In this document: positions 11,910 to 22,915 of the stretch, in pieces | Numbering within the stretch: the first letter of the stretch is position 1 | How the letters are laid out: the number at the start of each line of letters is the position of its first letter | Assembly (NCBI GenBank): GCA_018398575.1 | Contig: JAGTXZ010000009.1 | Location: 62,001 to 126,000, forward strand | Reading direction: 5' to 3' | Length of the DNA: 64,000 nt | Source: Ampelomyces quisqualis | Lineage: Eukaryota; Ascomycota; Dothideomycetes; Pleosporales; Phaeosphaeriaceae | Made by a program: the position numbers and the translations under genes | Notes under the pieces: generated by a model | Told to the model about the DNA's origin: nothing | Databases searched by the model: none | The model's input: only the letters and a program-made list of their open reading frames with translations

Positions 11910-12035
11910 GGGACAGTTTGGTTTCTTGGCGACGTTGTGCATAGCGATGGCGTTGGATTGGGATGTCGATGCTAGCCTCACGGCACGTTTCTGTGCGTGG
12001 TACCGATTCAAGTCAGAAGTAGATACAATCTGCAC

Positions 12036-12915
12036 TCACATGTGCTTGTGGAAGAAATCCAACACCAATTTATACCCCCTCTCGTACTGCTGCTTCACCT
12101 TGTCCTGCTCCAAATCGCCTCTCGCCGCCATCCACCCGTGCACCTGGTCTGGGAACCATTCGACCACGTTGGGCACCTTGAGGCCCTTTTGCCACTTTTC
12201 GACATCTGCCTTGGGCTCATCGCCAGACGGCAGCATCATGTACGGAATCGTGATGCCAGGCGCGTCGTCTGCAGCGACCATGGCGGGGTGGCAAGCAGCA
12301 GCAGCTTTGAAGGGAGTATTTTCCAACGAGGACAGATTCACAATCTGAAAAACCTCGTCAGCACACATTGCCGCCAGGACCAGGTAACGAATGGCAAAGC
12401 AAAGCCTACCTTGCCGCCCCAACAAAACCCCACGACAGCCCACTTCTCCACGCCCCTCTTCTCCCCCAACTCCCGCACCATCCGCGGAATCCGCGACAAC
12501 GTCTTCGGCGGCGCCGCCTGCGTCTCGAAAAACTCGCTCAGCTTCCTGCCCTTGTCGTCGTCGTCCGGCGGGTACCACGAAATATCCGCTGGCCTGCCCT
12601 CGAAGAAGTCAGGCATGAAGACCTGATACTCGTGGTTGGCGTCCGTGTACGCGAGGATATCAGCGCCTTGCAGGGTCTGCGGGAAGAAGCCGAAGATGTC
12701 GTAGATGACGAGGATGGCTTGTTTGGCGGCCGTGGGGCCCGTGGCGTCTGAGATGGGGGGGTGGTTAGATGCGTGTGTTGGGCAGGGAAGGCGGGATGGA
12801 TGGTACATGTTTTTAGGCCGTCGACTTGGATGTAGGATCCTTTTGGTGTGTAGCCTTTGCTGACTACTGCGGGGGTGTTGCAGCATGCCTGGGATTGTGT
12901 GGATTGGGTAGACAT
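12036..12915 (-). CDS. Dienelactone hydrolase family protein
   Basis: Exons 12915-12807, 12747-12410 and 12344-12036 encode 251 residues. This alpha/beta hydrolase family cleaves lactones such as dienelactone; the fungal members' substrates are mostly unknown. The nucleophile is Cys145 in GFCWGGK, where the second splice falls directly after Lys. Asp191 (SGDEPKAD) and His218 (VHGW) are the expected acid and base. The first junction restores DGLKTYATGPTAAKQAILVIYD, and the second gives GGKIVNLSS. All three introns have good donors and CAG or TCAG acceptors. The length is normal for the family. Confidence 0.9.
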
Positions 12916-13389
12916 GGTTGCGCCTTGTTTTCGGTGCAAAGGTCTTTTGATAACAGCCAATCGACCGTGTAGCTGCAATTGGTGCTCGTGGAACAGTGGC
13001 AAGACAAGGTGGTGCAATGGAAGCTTTGAAGATGTTGGTGACGAGCATGCATTATGTACAGCACGCCTCGTTGCTTGCTCTGGTGGGGCGCGACCTTCCG
13101 GAAGCTACCCCGCAAGCTGATGTCACCGTCGGTATTACATCAGCCATGATCTACATTACGTACGAGTCCGTAGATGGTGTCGGAGATGCTCGTGAAGTGA
13201 TGAGGGAATCGGGACCCTCCAGGACGATCCGAATATGCGTGCATGATGATACACGTGGCTGAGGTTGATGCGGATTCCTGCTGTGTCGTGGGTCTGCCTT
13301 TTGCAGCATCGTGGCGACGACCAAGATGTTTTAGTGCCAACATCGAGTCCCAAGAGTCCTTTGGAGCACAATATGCTGCATTCTCAACT
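12916..13389. other. Intergenic region
   Basis: About 470 bp between two minus-strand genes, holding the promoter of the hydrolase gene and the 3' end of the BTB gene. Open frames here are short and not domain-like. Confidence 0.4.
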
Positions 13390-15286
13390 CTATGCATCCA
13401 AGTTTAGCTTCTCCAACAGCGCATCTATCTTGCCCATCAGAATCTGGTAGTTCATAGCGTCCTGCGCGAACTCGTCTCCAACTTCTTCACCGTCCAAGTT
13501 TCTGATAACCCCAGCAGCAGGAACTTGTTGCTCTAACAATTCTTGCGCTTTCGCTTTTGCCGTCAGTTTGTCCGCGAGCGATAACTCGCCCACGGCATTT
13601 TCGTCCATCATCTCGTCTAGTCCGCTGTCCTCAAAACGTAGCCTGAACCTTTCACTAAGATAATAGCGTATGTCATCCACCAGCTCAACTGTATCTGTTT
13701 CCTGACGCGCTTTGACTCGGTTGGCAGAGTCTTGTACCAGCTCGGCGAACTCCGGCTGGTCGATGTAATTTTCCAAGCGGTACGCAATGTATCTAGCGGC
13801 AAACTCTTCCAGACGCTGTACTCGGGTATCCCAGCCAGCTCGGATGATTTCGTAGATATCTACGGGTTCATCAGCGTCCGTAGTTCCACGTGGGTTGTCC
13901 GACTCGACCGCCGAAGTGGTGCCGTTGCCGAGAGCGGAAATGATGATGGCAGCTCGCTGTTTGAGCTTCTCGATGAAAAGCTGGTCCGCTGCGAATAAAA
14001 CGTCAATCGCAATGTCGAGCCCGAAGTCGGCGCGTTCGGTGTACATGAAGATAAGAATAGTCTCTAGAACAGCCGGCGAGCAATCTATTGTTACCATTTG
14101 AAGATGGGGAGTATCTTGCGCCTCTTTGAACTGCGAGCTGAACATGGTCAAGAAATACTCCGAACGCAAAAGCATGGCGCGGTGCGCTGGGAACACGGTC
14201 GACTTTCCGCGTCTTTGCCGGGATGGTGATCTTGCTCGCATAGTACCTACTGGTGTACCCAGAGAGTCTTGTACGTTGTCACCGTCATCGTCGTCGGCAC
14301 GCAGCAATATGTCGGCAAATAGGGAGTTGTCGCGGTCCCACTTGATCTTGTCCACCTTGTCGGTATCCACAGTCGTCTTGAAGCGCAGCACATTGTTCTT
14401 GAACCATCCATCCAGCTGGTCCCGACCTCTCTCTAGCTCTTCACCGCGACGCTGCCGTAGCAAGCGCCTGTCTGACACTTCTGTGATGTCCTCGAACAAG
14501 CGCTCTATCTCCAGCTGTTTACCGATCCTATCTATGCCGTTGAGCACTACTAGTTCTTGCTCGTCGCTCAGCCCGAATAGCGCTCGCCGTATGGACACCT
14601 CCTGGAAGTATAGATACTGCAGAGCCACACCCAGGGACTCGGCCGGAATGGTGCTCGGCAGCTTCCATGTTGTGGTTGAGGGCGCGGCGGCTAGCTTCTT
14701 GGCAAAGTATGGCGAGCGGGCAGCCAGCAGGAACTTGTGCAGGTAGAAGGTCTGACCGTAGGCGGTGATGGTAATGTCGGCGGTCTGGGGTGTCGGGCGA
14801 GTGAGCAGCGAGGTGATGTGGGCTGCCAGTGGTTGCAGCGGGTTTGTAGATTTCGCATAGTCGTAGGATAGTAGGAGATTTCGTATTCGATCGTTGAGGG
14901 CGTTGTAGAGGCAGCGCTCGCCCTGGAAGGTGTCGCGCTCGCACAGTGCGCCGTTCTCGAGCAGCAGCCGTATGACTTCGTAATGCCCGCACAGACTAGC
15001 CTTCAAGCACGGCGGTCAGAGGCCTGATATACGCGGTACTGACGCGGCAGATGCGACGTACTAGAATGAGAGGCGTGTAGTCAAACTTGTCTCTTGCATT
15101 AATGTTGACGCCCTCGGATATCTTCTCCTGGCAGACCTTGAGATCTCCTCGGCGGCATGCCTCACAGAATGCGCGAAAGTCGTCTGACACGTCCAGCGGG
15201 TTTTCTTCCTTGAGATGACCCGCCGAGACGGCCTGCGCCTCCATCGCCAGCGCAGCCTCGATCTCGTGCTTCTTCTTCACGTCCAT
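13390..15286 (-). CDS. Ankyrin-repeat protein with two BTB/POZ domains
   Basis: Exons 15286-15062 and 15000-13390 give 611 residues. The N-terminus has ankyrin-type units (FCEACRRGDLKVCQEKISEG; LCGHYEVIRLLLENGALCERD), and the splice joins DYTPLIL to ASLCGHYEV within the repeats. A first BTB domain follows near 120-200 (TITAYGQTFYLHKFLLAARS) and a second near 290-400 (KSTVFPAHRAMLLRSEYFLT). This resembles animal ABTB1-type proteins, which act as adaptors for Cullin-3 ubiquitin ligases; that role is inferred from the family. The start at 15286 is the first ATG; seven further in-frame codons upstream begin with GTG. The C-terminus is helical and acidic. Confidence 0.85.
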
Positions 15287-15583
15287 TGTGGCGGATGCAG
15301 GAGACACGGCCGCTGCGCAGGAATCCGCTGGTGGTGACGGTGGCGGATCGTTATCGATAGCTTACCTAAGCACGGGATGGGCCGGCAGGGGCGGTTGCTG
15401 GTCCAACGCGGCTCAGAAAACAAGCCGCCAAAACGGCTCCGACTAGACATGACCACTGCTATACATGCATACATACACACATACCTACATACCCTCGCAG
15501 CACCCAACTAACTCCGCAGCATCTCCTCCACCAAAGCATATCTTCTTTGCATGTTTCCCGCACAATAACCATAACCTTTCATC
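15287..15583. promoter_or_regulatory. Shared promoter, BTB gene / nimA
   Basis: A 297-bp divergent intergenic segment must carry the promoters of both neighbours. It includes an alternating CATACATACACACATACCTACATACC pattern around 15465-15490, shown here only as a purine-pyrimidine-like tract. No specific factor site is assigned. Confidence 0.4.
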
Positions 15584-17978
15584 ATGCCCGAGGACGACAA
15601 GTACGACGTGCTGGAGAAGATTGGTGCGCATTGAGGCCCTCGAGTGCTGCACGTGATTGATACTGATGCATCGACAGGCCATGGCTCCTTTGGCATCATC
15701 CGCAAGGTCAAGCGCAAGAGCGACGGCTACGTGCGTGTGCATTGCCCGGTTGCGCCGTGTGGCTGCTGACCGTCGCCTAGATCCTCTGCCGGAAAGAAAT
15801 CAGCTACCAGAAGATGTCCCAGAAGGAGCGGGAACAACTCCAGGCCGAGCTCTCCATCCTCAAGGAACTGCGACACCCCAACATCGTAGCTTACTTCGAG
15901 CGAGACCACATCAAAATCTCCCAGGACCTGCATCTGTACATGGAGTACTGCGGGAACGGCGACCTCGGCCGCGTCATCCGCGACCTCAAGAACAAGAACC
16001 AAATGTGCGAGGAAGAGTTTGTCTGGAGCATCTTCAGCCAGATTGTCAGCGCGCTGTACCGCTGCCACTTTGGCGAGGACCCGCCCGCGGCAGGCCGCAA
16101 TGTGCTGGGGCTGGGTGCCAACGCAAAGCCCGCACGTGACCCGCGGAAACCCATGATCCTGCATCGGGACCTCAAGCCCGAGAACAGTGAGTGCATTGGT
16201 CTCTCTCTCAGCCTGTGCATGTACTGACCACAGGAGTCTTCCTTGGCGACGACAACTCAGTCAAGCTCGGCGACTTTGGCCTGTCCAAGATCCTCCAGTC
16301 CCACGACTTTGCTTCCACATACGTCGGCACTCCATTCTACATGTCGCCTGAGATCTGCAAGGCAGAGCAGTACGGCCCGCATTCGGATATCTGGGCACTG
16401 GGATGCATCATATACGAGATGTGCGCAAAGGCCCCGCCCTTCAATGCAAAGACGCACTTCGACCTCATCCAGAAGATCAAGTCCGGCCGATACCCAGACA
16501 TACCCCCATGCTACTCGGCGGAGCTGCGCAAGGTCATTGCCAGCTGCCTGCAGACCATCCCGGACCACCGACCGGACACGGCAGCACTGCTGAACCTGCC
16601 CGTAGTGAAGCTGATGCGCAAGGAGCAGGAGGTTGTGAAGCTCGGTCAAGATCTCCGCGAGCAGAAGACACTTGCCGCACAGCGAGAGAAGGAAGCCACC
16701 GAGGTGATTGGCCGCATGCGAAAAGAGATGGACGATCAGCTACGACGAGAGTGGGAAGTCAAGGCACAACTGGAGATAGAACGACAGGTCAAGATCCAGA
16801 CAGAGCAACGCGTCCAGCGAGAACTCACACTTCTCCAATCCCGCTTCGAGGATGAGGTCAACAAGCGTGTGGAGATGGCGCTCAGAAAGTTCCCTAACCG
16901 ACTAAGCACATCGCCCAAGCTTGCACCTCGCTCTAATACTCCACTCATGCCAGCTACCGAGCAGGGCGTGCTCTTCCCCACAGAGTCAGAGACCAGCATC
17001 AACCATGGCTCGACCAGCACTTTGGGCACCGACTCAAACTTCGCCAGTGGCACAGATATCTCATCTCTGTCCCTTGAGGACCCGATAGAAGAAACAGTGA
17101 CAGCTATGAAGCCCTTCAAGGCAACCAAGGCAGGCAAGCGTCCCCGGGCTTCTCTTACCCGTGCACAGACGTACGCCGTCCCAAGCGCAGCACCCGCCTC
17201 ACCTATGGATACCCATATGGCCGACAACTCGCCAGCACCTGCATCTCTCGCTAGTCTCTCCTTGTCTCCCCGCCGCAATCCTCAACCAAAACAAAACATA
17301 TTTGCCGCTGCAAAGGAGAACGCAAAGAAGTGGGAGGCCGAGGTACCCCCTTCGCCCACAGAAGCGGAATGGAACGGCGATTTCGACGATGATGATGACC
17401 TTCCCGTCCTCCCATCACCTACACGCGCCCGCAGCGCCGTAGGCGGCCGTATAATCCACAATGACGACCCATTCAAGACGCTTGCTAATGCACAGCGCCA
17501 CCTCATCAAGCCCAACCAACGACTCGGCAGCACACCCAACCTACTCCCCACCGGACCAAAAACGCGCCCAGCCTCGACTGTCCCCGTCGTCGCCACCTCT
17601 CCAACTCGCCCCAAGTCTCGCTCGGCAGAGACCCTCTCCACTTCTCCTCGCAAGACCGGCCTTCCATCAAAGTCGGCGCCACATGTTGTTGGTCTTCCTA
17701 GCAAACGCGGCAACGACGCGTTCCGCTTGCAAGCTATGCGCCACGCTGGTGCAGGTGTCCAAGGCCGAACGCTGGTTGAGTTGCAACAAGCAAGAGGCAT
17801 CCCTGTGTCCACGATGAGTGAAGACGAGGGCAAGAAATTTGGACGTCGAAGTCCCATTAAGAATGGACGGAGTGCGAATGCCAAGCTAGGGAGTCCGATG
17901 GTCTGGGACCCTGAAGAGACGGAGGACATGCCGAGTCCATTTATTGCGAGGGGAAAGAAGGTGCTGATGATTAAGTGA
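15584..17978 (+). CDS. nimA: NIMA-family mitotic Ser/Thr protein kinase
   Basis: Four exons (15584-15623, 15678-15730, 15781-16186, 16234-17978) encode 747 residues. The kinase domain starts at residue 1: GHGSFGIIRKV (Gly loop, split by intron 1), RKEISYQKM (Lys), HRDLKPEN (His159 onward), DFG at 180, GTPFYMSPE (activation loop). NIMA kinases promote mitotic entry. As in other fungal NIMA kinases, a polar insert (about 130-155, GEDPPAAGRNV onward) precedes the catalytic loop. A coiled coil follows the domain (EQEVVKLGQDLREQ onward), then a long disordered Ser/Pro-rich tail, the usual place for PEST-type degradation signals. All splice phases agree. Confidence 0.95.
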
Positions 17979-18441
17979 TTGGTGAGGGCGAGGGTTGGTT
18001 ACGAGTAAGGAACAACACTTGGATACCACGATACGATTAAGGTGGAGATGGAGGTGTTTGGAGTCGTTGTGGCTCTGTCCTGGACGTCATCTCTTCCCTT
18101 TGTCATCATTTTCAACACATGCATAGCATCTTTCTGGCGACATGGAGTAGGACGGCGTTGGAGAGAGAGTCTGGGTTCCATGGATCTGGGCTCAGTGGTT
18201 TCTATATTTTGGTGTCTGCCTTTATTTTCTGGATCGATGACAATGTTATACCATATTTCTGGCTTACACACATTTACTCTGCGCGCCATTTGTGATGCGG
18301 ATTCCGTCTCCCCAAGGTCCTCTTCTTGTTGTATTCCAGCACGCACGGGAGCCCCGTTCGTGAAAGCGCACCGCATCTTAACCATTCATTTTTCGGCAAC
18401 ACCCTCACGCCACACTATCCCATGTCTCCCAATGCGCTTTT
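17979..18441. other. Convergent 3' intergenic region
   Basis: This separates the 3' ends of nimA and rrp43 and should contain both terminators. I see no coding sequence or repeat. Confidence 0.4.
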
Positions 18442-19596
18442 TCAAGCCTTTCCACTCAACGCCGCTTGAACATGCCTCCACCTCTCCCCCGCCCTCTTCA
18501 CCATATCCCCCATCTCCCTCCTTCCCACGACCCCTCCCCCATTCTTCTCCACCCTCCGAACCAGTTTCCCTCCCTCATCAACCACCACGCATACACTCTC
18601 CCTACACACGGCCTCCTCAAACGCATCCGGATCACTCAGGATCCAGTACCCCTCTTCCTCCCCGCTCTCTTCTGCCCGCCCTTGCACGACAGCAAAAGTA
18701 GCCGGAACAGGTAATCCGCGGAGCCCCAGCGTGCGCGCAGCCAACGGATCGTCGTCGCACAGAATGCGCTCCAAGTCCTCGTCATAGCACGCATGCGGGA
18801 GCACGGTGTTTCTCAGCGCAGATAGGAGCGCCAGCCACGCGGCGTCAAACGCCGAGCCGTCGATGCTGATGAAGATGATGTCCGTGTAGAGGACCCAGTA
18901 CCCCTTGAGGGCCGTCTCGGGCGCCGAGTCTGGGTGGTCCGCGGCGGTGGAAGCGGGGGTGTGTAGGATGCGCAGATGGGATGCGCGGAGCAGGCGTGTG
19001 GAGAGGAGTAGGGAGCGGAGCCGTGTGGTTATGCTTTGGGCGACGGGGGAGGGCGCTGAGCCTGGGATGTGGGACGGGGTGGAGCCGGTGCTTAGTTCGA
19101 CGTTGGGCACGACGAGGCCGAGTATGTCGATTTCTTCGCTGTCGTCTTCTTCATCTTCATCTTCATCTTCTTCTTCTTCATCTCGTCTTTCCGCTTTGTT
19201 GTTGCCCACGCGCGGCGAGACGCCGTTGGCCCCGGGGATATCTTCCTCGCGCAGGATCTCGGCGCGCACGCCACATACCACGCTCGTGTTTCCTAAGCGC
19301 ACGACTGCGCTGCCATTGGCGTGTGTGAGGCTGCCGGTATTTATGCCTGGTTTGCGGAAGTCGTGGGCGAGGCGGCCGTTTGCGCGTTGGGGGTTCTTCT
19401 TGTTTGCGGAGAGGTGGGCTTGGAGGAATGGGTGTGGGGAGACGGCGGCGAAGATGGGGCGCGGGAAGGTGAGGGAGGGGGGATTTGGGGGGGGTTGTGT
19501 TGTCGTCGCCATGTTGGAGATTTGGCCGGGAGGTGGTGTGCCTGAGTGTGTAATTGTTGCTAGGCAAGTTGGAGCTTGAGCTTTCTTTCCGACCAT
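18442..19596 (-). CDS. rrp43: Exosome core subunit Rrp43 (RNase PH-like, catalytically inactive type)
   Basis: A single exon encodes 384 residues. RNase PH-fold features are clear: HDFRKPGINTGSLTHANGSA, VRLGNTSVVCGVRAEIL, GLVVPNVEL, LKGYWVLYTDIIFISIDG and ALLSALRNTVLPHACYD. The order and spacing match Rrp43/EXOSC8, a ring subunit of the nuclear and cytoplasmic RNA exosome. An acidic run (EEEEDEDEDEEDDSEE, near 140) inserted between strands is not part of the core fold. A second in-frame ATG at 19512 (MATTTQ) may be the true start, because the first 28 residues look like leader. Rrp42 is the main alternative name. Confidence 0.82.
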   Translation of the reverse strand: MVGKKAQAPTCLATITHSGTPPPGQISNMATTTQPPPNPPSLTFPRPIFAAVSPHPFLQAHLSANKKNPQRANGRLAHDFRKPGINTGSLTHANGSAVVRLGNTSVVCGVRAEILREEDIPGANGVSPRVGNNKAERRDEEEEDEDEDEEDDSEEIDILGLVVPNVELSTGSTPSHIPGSAPSPVAQSITTRLRSLLLSTRLLRASHLRILHTPASTAADHPDSAPETALKGYWVLYTDIIFISIDGSAFDAAWLALLSALRNTVLPHACYDEDLERILCDDDPLAARTLGLRGLPVPATFAVVQGRAEESGEEEGYWILSDPDAFEEAVCRESVCVVVDEGGKLVRRVEKNGGGVVGRREMGDMVKRAGERWRHVQAALSGKA

Positions 19597-20091
19597 GACG
19601 CGCTAGGATTTAAGCTTATTTTGCGGGGCTTCCTACGGCGTTACGTACTCTGGACTGTATAAAATCCACAGTCATGAAACTGCACCACTGTCAACCGCTC
19701 TGCAAGATTCTTCATACTAGACACATCAGAGCCTATTTTGATGTCCAGATCGTCGTCCTGTTCAAAAACAGGTACCACCAGCCGGACTCCTACAACGCTT
19801 GAGCCCACCGCACCTCTGCCTCTCTGTCTCGGCAGTTCTTAGCATGCAGGAGCAGTCCTCTCCCGCACAAAAGAAAGCAATGATAACAAGCGGATGAGAA
19901 ATTATTCGAAACTTAGCAAGGCGGTTTGTCGTGGGAACATACTTTGCAATCGGGATGTGGATGAGGGTATAGCTGGAAACAGTTATTAATTGTATACCCC
20001 AAACAAAACACTGCTGATTTCACCCAGGGTATTCTTCTCGCAACGCAAAACAACTCCCAATCTCATGTAGATCCGTCCCTCTACATCATCG
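19597..20091. other. Intergenic region
   Basis: About 500 bp between two minus-strand genes, expected to hold the rrp43 promoter and the 3' end of the oxidoreductase gene. No coding frame recognised. Confidence 0.4.
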
Positions 20092-21372
20092 CTATCCAGA
20101 ACTCAATCCCATCCTCCCCGCATCTTGCACAGGCGTCCACTTGCCCTCCGTCTTGAATTGATCTCCCCTCATCGTCCCCTCCGCCAACTGCCCAATCAAA
20201 TAATCCCGCCCTTTAATCGCCCACACCATCTGACTCGGCACTCTGTACCCGTTGAACGCACCAACACCTTTCTGCGTGCCAATAGGGCAAATCTGCTGCT
20301 CCTTGAGGTTCGGACTGTAATGTCTGTCGCCTGTTGGTGCAGTACCGGAGAGGTGCGCGATGAGGTCGGTTCGAAGGTTCGTCATGGCGACGGGCACGGC
20401 AATGGCTAGGTCCATTACTCCTCCTATCGTGTACGATGCTACGTCGCCGAGGGCGTAGATGCGTGGGCCCGCAGAAGCGTGTTCGACGCGTAAGGTTTGG
20501 GGGTTGCAAGCGATTTTGTTGCGGTCGCTGAGCCATTCTTTGGGGAGGAAGCTGGTGTTTGGGCGGGTGCCGGTGGCGTCGATGTAGATGTCTGCTTCGA
20601 TTGAATCACCATTTGATAGCTCGACTTTGGTTTTGGCGTCCCGTGCGTCGCTGGCCTTGGTCGCGGAAACGACCTTGGTGTTGTAGATGACTTCGCAGCC
20701 TAGGCGGTTGAGGTATTGCTGGGCGGTCCGGCTGATTGCCTCGCGAAGGACAGGGAGCATCTTCTTGTCGCTACATACGAGTCTGACCTTGGCCTTGGGA
20801 TTCTTGGGTGCTGAGGCCATGAAGCCTGGCTTGCCGTTCAGGATCTCGGCGATCTCTCCAGCTGTCTCGACACCTACGGGACCTCCACCCCCGATTACAA
20901 CGTTTTTCGCGTTTTTCAGACCGGCCTGGAAAGCATCGTATACATTCTCCAGCGCGACTGCATCGGTTTGCTGGGTAAATAGTGGGCTCGGTGTGCTGAA
21001 CCCAGTTGCAATGACAAGCGCAGCGTACTGGATTGATTGCTGCCCCCCCTCGGTAGTAGTTACGGAGACAGTTTGGCCGGCGGGATCCACGTGTGTTGCA
21101 GTTCCCTGCACAAACTTGAACTTGGGAAAGGCGTAGGTAAATGCTGGCTCGATTGGGTAAAATATCTTTTTTGGTGGCATCATCTCCTTCGAAGCGCAAG
21201 CACGCGGCGCCGCGAATCGCCAGTAGAGGTCTTTGGAAGGATTGACCAGCGTGAGATTGTAGGTGACACCATCTTTCTTTGGCAATTGTGGAATGACATG
21301 TTTGAAGCAATAGTGCGCTGCGCCGATGCCTGCGAACGACCCGCCGAGGATAAGAATGGTTTCGATGCTCAT
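20092..21372 (-). CDS. AIF/AMID-like FAD-dependent NAD(P)H oxidoreductase
   Basis: One exon encodes 426 residues. The FAD-binding Rossmann motif is ILGGSFAGIG (8-17). The NAD(P)H-binding motif is GGGGPVGVETAGE (161-173), preceded by VIATGFSTPSP. Near the C-terminus YALGDVA (306-312) contacts the FAD ribitol. This is the pyridine nucleotide-disulfide oxidoreductase fold of AIFM2/FSP1-like proteins, which reduce quinones; the role in this fungus is inferred. No N-terminal targeting peptide is obvious. The start at 21372 is the first ATG; upstream codons open with TTG only. Confidence 0.9.
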   Translation of the reverse strand: MSIETILILGGSFAGIGAAHYCFKHVIPQLPKKDGVTYNLTLVNPSKDLYWRFAAPRACASKEMMPPKKIFYPIEPAFTYAFPKFKFVQGTATHVDPAGQTVSVTTTEGGQQSIQYAALVIATGFSTPSPLFTQQTDAVALENVYDAFQAGLKNAKNVVIGGGGPVGVETAGEIAEILNGKPGFMASAPKNPKAKVRLVCSDKKMLPVLREAISRTAQQYLNRLGCEVIYNTKVVSATKASDARDAKTKVELSNGDSIEADIYIDATGTRPNTSFLPKEWLSDRNKIACNPQTLRVEHASAGPRIYALGDVASYTIGGVMDLAIAVPVAMTNLRTDLIAHLSGTAPTGDRHYSPNLKEQQICPIGTQKGVGAFNGYRVPSQMVWAIKGRDYLIGQLAEGTMRGDQFKTEGKWTPVQDAGRMGLSSG

Positions 21373-22137
21373 TGTTGTCCTTGTCAAGTGGCTAGGAGTA
21401 TTTCAAAGATGGTTGGGACAGCGAAAGAGAAAGAGTATGGAGGCCGAATAGACGGTGCCACAAAAAGAGAGCGGCGCGCTTTAAATAGAGTCTTGCTTCC
21501 GGTGGGGGGAACCGAGATGTCAAACAATGGCCTGAATTGGTGCACGATTTGAAACTGTGACTCGACATGATGGTGATCCTGCCTGATGCATAAATACTCA
21601 TTGTTGAGCTTATCTTTCTCGAGCGCTTATGAGCTGGCTTCGGTGCATGTTGGACCTGATCCCAATCCAAGGCCAAGGGCAAGCCGAAGTTTGACACTAC
21701 GCTAAGCCCGTTCAATGTTAGCGCTTCTCCGACTGAGCTCCGGGCCGCCCTTCTACCGCATCCGTTTGCTGACAATTGCATCTCCGTGTGCTTATGGGAC
21801 ACCCTGGGTAATGTCGGCCTCTTTTTGCGAATGATGGCTGAGCAAGCGGAAATATTCCGCAATGTCGGCTTCTGCGCACTCGACTTGACACAGTACACGC
21901 ATGGCATCACTTCACGGGTGGAGATTCTTATTGCATGCTTGGACAATTCTTGTTTCATATCTTTTGTGCTCTAACGCTCATGCAGCATCCGCGAGCAAGA
22001 CCAGTCACAGCCGACAAGTACGAATTCGTAGATCGCATGAATCGTAAAGATGCTCCCTCTCCGAAGGTCTTCTGTTGTCCATCACTGTGCACTTATCGTA
22101 CACATATTGCCCGTTCGAACGCTTCCTTAACAAGCAT
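21373..22137. other. Intergenic region with a tRNA-like fragment
   Basis: The region holds the oxidoreductase promoter and the egd1 3' end. The minus strand at about 21757-21705 contains AGCTCAGTCGG, an A-box-like stretch, but no T-arm or matching acceptor stem follows, so no tRNA is called. Nothing else is recognised. Confidence 0.35.
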
Positions 22138-22915
22138 TTACTCAACCTCGGCCTTTGACTCGAAGTTGTCACCGGCAACGAGCTCGGGGATGTCGTCGTC
22201 ATCTTCGTCATCATCGTCCTTCTTGTCGCCGTCCTCGCCCTTCTCCTTCTGCATGCTCTGGTAGCTCTCGGCAAGTTTGCGCAGCGACGCGAGCGAGTCG
22301 GGGCCGAGCTGGTTGAGGATGCCTGGAACAAGCTCTGTGAGTTCCTTGTCCTCGCCATTGCCGTAGATGGCGAAGGTGTTTGAGGGTACCGAGGCGTGGA
22401 CTGCGTGGTGCATTAGTAAATAGAAGCAAAAGGACGTTGAGGGGTCGAGAAATGGGCCATGGTAAGATAGATCGGGTACAAGTTTTGGGGTAGCCGCGCA
22501 GAGCAAACGCGTGACACGGTCGATGGGACTGCACATACCCTTTGGTGCCGAGAAGTGAATGACGTTTCCGTCGCTCTTGAACATGTTGACCTCTTCAATG
22601 GCCTGGATGGGCTGGACGTTGAGCTTCTTGAGCGCAGTCTGAAGCTTCTTGTCGTCGGTGCCGGAGCTCTTGTGGACCTTCTTCACCTTCCTGCGCGGAG
22701 TACCCTTGCCTCTGTTTCACCTGGTCAGCCATGTGTCCATCATGCGTGGTGGTCGAGGCTGGGGAGAAGTCTGCTTACCCTGTTCACAAACGCGTTAGCC
22801 AATTAATCGCCGGTAATTGCCTGCAGATGCCGTAGAGGCACTGTAGGCGACCATTTCGGGGCAACATACCAATGCGCACCGACGCCTGCATACGCGCCAA
22901 CTTGGCCTGATCCAT
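22138..22915 (-). CDS. egd1: Nascent polypeptide-associated complex subunit beta, with a one-nucleotide exon
   Basis: NAC-beta pairs with NAC-alpha at the ribosome exit tunnel and shields nascent chains. Predicted exons are 22915-22870, 22779 (one base), 22711-22539 and 22400-22138, giving 160 residues. It reads MDQAKLARMQASVRIGG, KGTPRRKVKKVHKSS, then the NAC domain (EEVNMFKSDGNVIHF; NTFAIYGNGEDKELTELVPG) and an acidic tail. The conserved RIGGKGT is restored only if the single G at 22779 is kept between two complete introns (90 and 67 nt), each with its own donor, CTAAC or CTGAC branch site and CAG acceptor. The last intron (138 nt) splits SAPK-VHAS. Identity is certain; the tiny exon is inferred. 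Confidence 0.93.

Noticed and set aside
21705..21757. tRNA-like stretch on the minus strand (AGCTCAGTCGG with a possible anticodon stem)
   Set aside because: No T-arm (GGTTCGAATCC type) follows and the 3' end does not pair with the proposed acceptor stem.
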